In this document: piece after piece, positions 58,622 to 64,000 of the stretch | Numbering within the stretch: position 1 is the stretch's first letter | Layout of the letters: each line of letters opens with the position of its first letter | NCBI GenBank assembly: GCA_958450365.1 | Contig: CAUEEP010000322.1 | Location: 186,001 to 250,000, forward strand | Length of the DNA stretch: 64,000 bases | DNA from: Mesorhabditis belari | Lineage: Eukaryota > Nematoda > Chromadorea > Rhabditida > Rhabditidae | Direction of reading: 5' to 3' | Position numbers and translations under genes: made by a program | Notes under the pieces: generated by a model | What the model saw: only the letters and a program-made list of their open reading frames with translations | What the model was told of the DNA's origin: nothing | Databases searched by the model: none

Positions 58622-58703
58622 TCCGGAGACAGGATTGAACCCTCGACCTTTTGCTTTCCTCGACCGCGACCTTTGAATTGCTCTAACCACTAAGCTATCC
58701 GGT
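58622..58703 (-). repeat. tRNA-like repeat
   Basis: On the minus strand ATAGCTTAGTGGTTAGAGC (A box) and GAGGGTTCAATCCTG (B box) with partial acceptor pairing (CCGGA / TCCGG). Related to the fragment at 12361-12421. The anticodon stem does not pair, so a tRNA-derived repeat is more likely than a working tRNA. Confidence 0.5.
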
Positions 58704-59644
58704 ACCTTAACTTGTCGAGAGAAAGAAGGAAAGACGAGGAGGAAGAAGAAAGGAAGAAAAGGCTGTACTAAGTAAGGTTGTACTTTCAGGTCAGATCAAT
58801 TGAAAGCCAAGAAGAAAGAAAGAAAGAAAGCCAAGAAGACAGAAAGTCAAGAAGAAAGAAAGCCAGGAAGAAAGAAAGCCAAGAAGAAAGAACGCCAAGA
58901 AGAAAGAAGGTCAAGAAGAAAGAAAGTAAGATAAAAAGAAAGAAAGAAGGAATCCAGTTCAGTTCAGTTCAGTTTAGGAATCAATTTGAAACCTCCTAAA
59001 CAGTGAAAAGACTGATTTTAGGGCAAGCTTCTGGCCAGAAAACGTATATCTTCAAATCAAAAACAATCAAAAGCTGATAATAAAATGTTTTAGCTGAAGA
59101 TATTAGTCTCAAAAACGAAGCCACGAAGCAATACAGCAGTACAAGTTCTTTCAGAAAAGTGTACAAACATCTAAAACGCCAAAAATCTGAACAAATCTTT
59201 CGTCTACCAAAGAAACCAAAAATATTTATACGATTTCCAAGAAATGAACACAAAAACTAGGAAAAACTATGTTCTAAAGCTTCTCAATTTTTCAATTTTT
59301 CAAAAATCTCTTTTCTGAACTCGATTTTTCCATTTGTTCATCAATTTTTAGTTCAAAATTCTCAATTTTCAAGGGTTTCTTTTTGAAAAATATTTTGTTT
59401 TTTATTAAATAATTAAATATTAAATAATTTTCAACAAATATCAAATTTTCTGGATCATTTTAGTACAAAAATTGCTCAAGAATCCAGAAAATTTTGTTTT
59501 CAAAAGAAGTAAAACGAAATTTTGTTAGAAAAACGAAAATTTTCTCAAATCCAACTTCTTTAAGAGGGAAATTACTATTTTGATCGTTTAACTGAATATC
59601 TTTTTTATCTAGTGGTTTACTATTTAGGGAGTAGGCTAATTTCC

Positions 59645-59925
59645 GCTGGTATTTGCTGGGCTTCTTTGCTGGTCATTTGCGTAACTCGATCGTTTGCGCA
59701 AATCGCCATAACTCTGTTCTAAGTCAGCCAATCTTTATGATGTTGGTGTCATTTTGTAGATCTCAAGAAATGCAACAAAATGACACCAAAATCATAAAGA
59801 TTGGCTTACTTAGTAGAAAGTTATGGCGAGTTGCGCAAAAGACCCAGTTGCGCAAAAGACCCAGTTGTGCAAATGACCCAGTTGCGCGAAAAATTTGGCG
59901 CAAAGTAGCCACCCGTCAACTATTG
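59645..59925. mobile_element. Foldback element, with a partial copy at 60112-60210
   Basis: GCGCAAATCGCCATAACTCT through TTGGTGTCATTTTG is mirrored by CAAAATGACACC through AGTTATGGCGAGTTGCGCAA. The right arm is extended by three repeats of CCCAGTTGCGCAAAAGA. A diverged right arm recurs at 60112-60210. Confidence 0.85.
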
Positions 59926-61184
59926 TGCTAGACAAGAGATTGCTTGTTTAAAAACGGAGAGAGATGATGAATTTCTAATGCTAATTGGTAGGGAATTCTA
60001 TACGTGAGCAAAACTATTGTAAAAGCAATTAGAAGTAACATTAGAAAGAGATCTGGGATTTAAAAGATATGCTCCTTCTGGAGCTAGAGAGGAAGAAAGG
60101 GCTCTCAGTTTGTAGCTCTCAATAAGTGCAATAAAATGGCACCAAAATCATAAAGATTGGCCCACTTAGAAGAAATTTATGGCGAGTTGCGGAAACGACT
60201 CAGTTGCAAAACAAAAAATTGCGGAAATGATGAAATGATCAGTGAAAACGATCGAATGATCGTAAATGAATGATCGTAAATGAAATGAAATGAAATGAAA
60301 TGAAATGATCAGTGAAATGCAATTGAAATCAAAATTTTCTTAGATTTACGAAATTTTGTGAAATAAATTCACCTGTTTTTTCGAGAATTCAAAAAAAAAA
60401 AAATTTGAAAATTAAAATTTTTAAAATGATCTTTGAGACTTACGCATTGGGTTTTAATTGAAATTTTTAATTGAAAATTACTCAAATTCTCGAGATTTTT
60501 CAGTGTTTCACTTTCTTTGAAGCTATCAAACACAAAAAAAGAGATAATTTTTGTAAAATTGTGTAGTTTGGCGAAAGAAATCTCTTAAAAATTGCAAACC
60601 TTATTGTAAATGTAATTTTGAGAATTGAAAACTAAAAAATTGCAAAAGAAACTGTAAGCTGAACGATCAAAAAACGATCAAAAAGATTCAAAAAGAAAGA
60701 AAAAGAAAAGAAAATTGAGCAGGGGAAAGCTAGAGTCCTCTAATTGTACTCTAATTGTACTCTAATAGTAGTAAGCAAAAAGATTCGTTTTTAAGGCAAT
60801 TACATGAAAAAAAACCTTCCAAAGAATATAAACTTTGGTCAAAAACACTTTTCTGGGAGAGACAAGGAATTTCTGATGAATTCTTTAAGTGCGAATGAGC
60901 GGATGAAGGATGAATTGAGAGATCAAAGCTTGGATTGAGGGAAATAATGAGAAGTAAACATTGAGGAGGGGAAATCATTGAATATTTGGAAGAGAATGTG
61001 AAGAAAGTCTGGAATTGCACCTTTTGTTGTAAAATCGGAAAGGGCGGAGGTCAGAAAAAGGAGAATTTTCTGGGGAACTGGATGTGAGAACATTGGAAAG
61101 GTGGAAGAGTTTTGCTCAGAAATTTGAATGAAAACGAAACTGGAGGTGTTTTTAATAAACAAGCTACCGTAAATACTCTAAAGC

Positions 61185-61395
61185 GCACCCTAGAAGCGCA
61201 CCCTAGAAGCGCACCCTAGAAGCGCACCCTAGAAGCGCACCCTAGAAGCGCACCCTAGAAGCGCACCCTAGAAGCGCACCCTAGAAGCGCACCCTAGAAG
61301 CGCACCCTAGAAGCGCACCCTAGAAGCGCACCCTAGAAGCGCACCCTAGAAGCGCACCCTAGAAGCGCACCCTAGAAGCGCACCCTTTCCACACA
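61185..61395. repeat. 13-bp minisatellite (GCGCACCCTAGAA), 16 perfect units
   Basis: Virtually identical units, so very recent. The flanks also carry GCGCACCC (61404-61416). Confidence 0.97.
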
Positions 61396-61689
61396 AAAGT
61401 GCGCCGCGCACCCTTTCGCTGTAAAGTGCTTAGAATTGTGTATATGAGCCATATTTATAACCTAGATGGGTTGGCAGTAAAGTTTAAAAGGATCTAAAAG
61501 AAATTCTTTTGTTTTAAACATGTTTTTCGTTTTTTTAGAGCATTTCCAATAGAGCTAGAATGATTTTAAAAGATTTAAAAACAAATTGTTTATGGTCCCC
61601 GCTTTTTGGGAAGTCCGAAAAAGGATAGTGGAAAATTAGAAGCACATGCGCTTGTATTAGAGTATTTACGGTAAGTAGATCATGTTTTG

Positions 61690-61861
61690 AATTGTAAAAT
61701 TAGTGAGTAAGTAAGCAAGGCAAGTAAGTAAGTAAGTGAGTAAGTAAGTGAGTAGGTAAGTAAGTAAATAAGTCAGTAAGTGAATAAGTAAGTAAGTAAG
61801 TAACTAAGTAAGTAAGCAAGTAAGTAAGCAAGTAAGTAAGTAAGTAAGCAAGCAAGTAAGC

Positions 61862-61900
<39 letters not shown>

Positions 61901-61945
61901 CAAGTAGGCAAATAAATAAATAAACAAGTAAGTAAGCCAGTACAG
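61690..61945. repeat. GTAA microsatellite with GCAA/GTGA variants
   Basis: About 60 four-base units. The minus-strand ORF of Leu/Thr/Tyr repeats is an artefact. Confidence 0.96.
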
Positions 61946-62663
61946 TAAATTGCTTGATAAAAAGCTCAAAACGAATCTATTCTCGAGCATTTTATTTCAA
62001 ATTAGCAAATTTCCCCAGATTTCCCCTGCAAAACGGCCAAAATCCGTCAATTTACATCAGAATTTACCTCAATTCCGATGTTTGATGTAAAGGCTGACTA
62101 TTTTTCTGTAATTAGAGTCGTGAAATATTTCTGAGAACAAAGTTTAAGCCCTGGATGTGTGTGGTGAGGAAAAGTGGTGTGAATATCGCTAATGAATATT
62201 TCCGGAGAGGCAAGCGAAATGAAGGGAAATCTCGGCGAAATGAACGGAATCCAGAAAAGGTTTCGGCTTTTCGGGAAAACATTTGTAAAACATGATATAG
62301 GAGAGCTATTTTCGAGGGTTTTTCTCTAAGATTTTATTTTTAGTCGCAGATTTTGAGTGGGCGGAGGATTTGCAGGCAAAATTTTGAATTTTGAAGTTTT
62401 CAGCTACGCAATTTATCTTTATTTTTGGGATTTGGACTTATGAATTCTTAGATTTAGGCTTTTTTTGAGAAACAAATTGTTTGTCATGACAATTTTTACA
62501 AACTGATCATCAATTGTTGTCAATCAATGCAAAAATGATTGTCGAGAAACCAGAATTTCAAACGGATTTGCTCTTTAGAGTGTTAGAGTGTACTTTAAGC
62601 TCGAAAGAATGGAAACAAACCCTGTCTGGGACAGTGAATTCGAAATTTCGAGACAGCTACACT

Positions 62664-62887
62664 ACTGGACAATGAAATATTATATTTGAAAAAAGATCGT
62701 CACTTTCGCGCGTCTGTAACTCCCTTGTCTTTACCGTATTTCTAAATATTAATATTACCATTGTGTAGCCCTTGAAAAGAGCTTTCAGAAAATGTATAAC
62801 ACGAATAGTTTAAACTCAAAGACAAGGTGGTTACAGACGCGCGAAAGTGACGATCGTTTTTCAAATATCATATTTCATTGTCCAGTA
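62664..62887. mobile_element. 224-bp MITE with TACTGGACAATG ends, copy 2 (intact)
   Basis: Complete inverted termini TACTGGACAATGAAATAT and ATATTTCATTGTCCAGTA, beginning and ending in TA. The central palindrome includes CACTTTCGCGCGTCTGTAAC. Shares about 95 percent identity with 24715-24920. Confidence 0.93.
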
Positions 62888-64000
62888 CTGTACATGAGAC
62901 AGACATTTGAAAGATGCAAACGTTGAAAGTCTGAAAAAGGCTCTGAAGAAAGCCTGGGCGGAAATTCCGCAAAGTACTCTGCGGGCCGCCGCGGCTCACA
63001 GTTATCCAAAGTTATCCAAATTTATCCAAATTTATCCAAAGCGTCTTAAAGCCGTTATTAAGAATTATCAAGAATAAAGGTGTCCATATTAAAGAATTTG
63101 TTATTTTTTTAAATGAATATGATTACTGTTGTTAATTTTAAATAAATTTTACATCAATCCGTTCATATTTCATTACGAAACACGGTTCTGAGTCTGTAAA
63201 ATAGGCCTGTAAAAAGGCCGCACCCTGTACTAGCAGAAATATGAGAAAGTGCACTAGAAAGGCTGGGTTTTTATTTTGAGCACAAAGACACGAAAGAGTA
63301 AACAGGATTTCGGACGAGGAAAGTCCCCCAAACAAAGATGTAAATTGAAGCCGACCTATTGTCTGAAATTTCGACATTTAAACTCATTTGAACTTATTTG
63401 AACTCATTTAGTCTCCTGTTGAATCATAATAACGCAAAAACGGAGATCTTTCGGATCTCTTTCAGCCTAAGAAATGTACTCATCTTTGGGGAAAAAAAAA
63501 ATCATTTGAGAAGCGTCGCGGGAATTCAAATTAATGTCGACTAGGAACGCCTCTTTTAGGGAAAAAAAAACTTTCAAAATTATCCTTTTCATTCATCAAA
63601 GTTGGGAAATTTTTTGATGAAAGAAAGTAGTTTCTTTCAGATTCCATCCAGCTTCCAACAAATAATTATAGTGGTCAAAAAAAACGAGATCTCAAAGTTC
63701 GAGAAAAGTATTCATTTTCGTCTTTTGAAACCTTTAGTTCCCCTAGTCAAAATGAGATTGAGTAATGGGGAAATGGAATTGAAATTACCGGTATCGAAAG
63801 TTCAATTCAATTCAATTCAATTCAATCAATTCAATTCAATCAATTGAATTTTCAAGCTTAAACCTGATCAATTTGGTAGATGGAGGTTGTTGCAAAAAGC
63901 TAGGACTTGGGAAGTTTAGTTTACCACTCTACTGATTCAACAGTTACTGTAAAAGCTAGGAAATGATCAAGTATTGCTACGTACATATTGCTACGTACTG

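Larger units (their letters stand above)
56748..64000. other. Region upstream of the GPCR gene: no gene recognised
   Basis: AT-rich with GA-rich microsatellites (58560-58610, 58790-58980), an AACAATTC run (57815-57860), a CCAAGT run (57320-57390), two arrays, a MITE and foldbacks. I checked both strands for exon-like blocks between acceptor and donor and found none I could defend. Confidence 0.55.

Overview
The window is eukaryotic and almost certainly nematode. Coding sequence is broken into short exons whose introns end in T-rich TTTCAG or TTTTAG acceptors. The gene families fit a worm: a TWK-type two-pore potassium channel, a C-type lectin, a FMRFamide-receptor-type GPCR and a PCGF3/5-like Polycomb RING protein. 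There is also a short run of TTAGGC, the nematode telomere hexamer. I cannot name the species. I rebuilt the genes by translating by eye and requiring every splice phase to agree; no database search was run.

Layout. 1-4.2 kb: minisatellites and foldback elements, no recognised gene. About 4.2-4.9 kb, minus strand: weak traces of a small secreted peptide gene and the last exon of an upstream gene. 5-10.2 kb: repeats. 10.28-15.44 kb, minus: complete 8-exon PCGF gene with RING and RAWUL domains. 15.5-17.6 kb: a near-perfect 400-bp palindrome and a polypurine tract. 17.66-28.35 kb, minus: a tight three-gene series with transcription running right to left. In order these are a putative 58-residue membrane protein, then 44 bp later an 11-exon membrane-anchored spermidine-synthase-fold methyltransferase (343 residues), then 193 bp later a secreted lectin with two C-type lectin domains. 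The spacing resembles a nematode operon.

28.4-35.1 kb: repeats, an inverted partial copy of the K2P gene, a transposase relic and a foldback in which one arm carries a minisatellite. 35.15-38.6 kb, plus: a K2P channel gene with at least seven exons, in which both selectivity filters have lost the GYG/GFG signature. Its sixth intron holds a 1.45-kb terminal-inverted-repeat insertion. 38.6-43.1 kb: repeats. 43.17-56.75 kb, minus: a 10-exon, 401-residue rhodopsin-family GPCR whose introns carry mariner derivatives, a tRNA-derived repeat and several large minisatellites. 56.8-64 kb: repeats and a MITE, no gene recognised.

Two themes run through the window. First, real exons are 30-210 bp islands in sequence dominated by minisatellites (periods 10-43 bp) and small palindromic or TIR elements. 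Nearly every long ORF here is the translation of a tandem array, not a gene. Second, the intergenic and intronic elements recur within the window (palindrome at 15.5 and 34.3 kb, mariner derivative at 12.5 and 48.1 kb, MITE at 24.7 and 62.7 kb), which points to active or recent repeat traffic.
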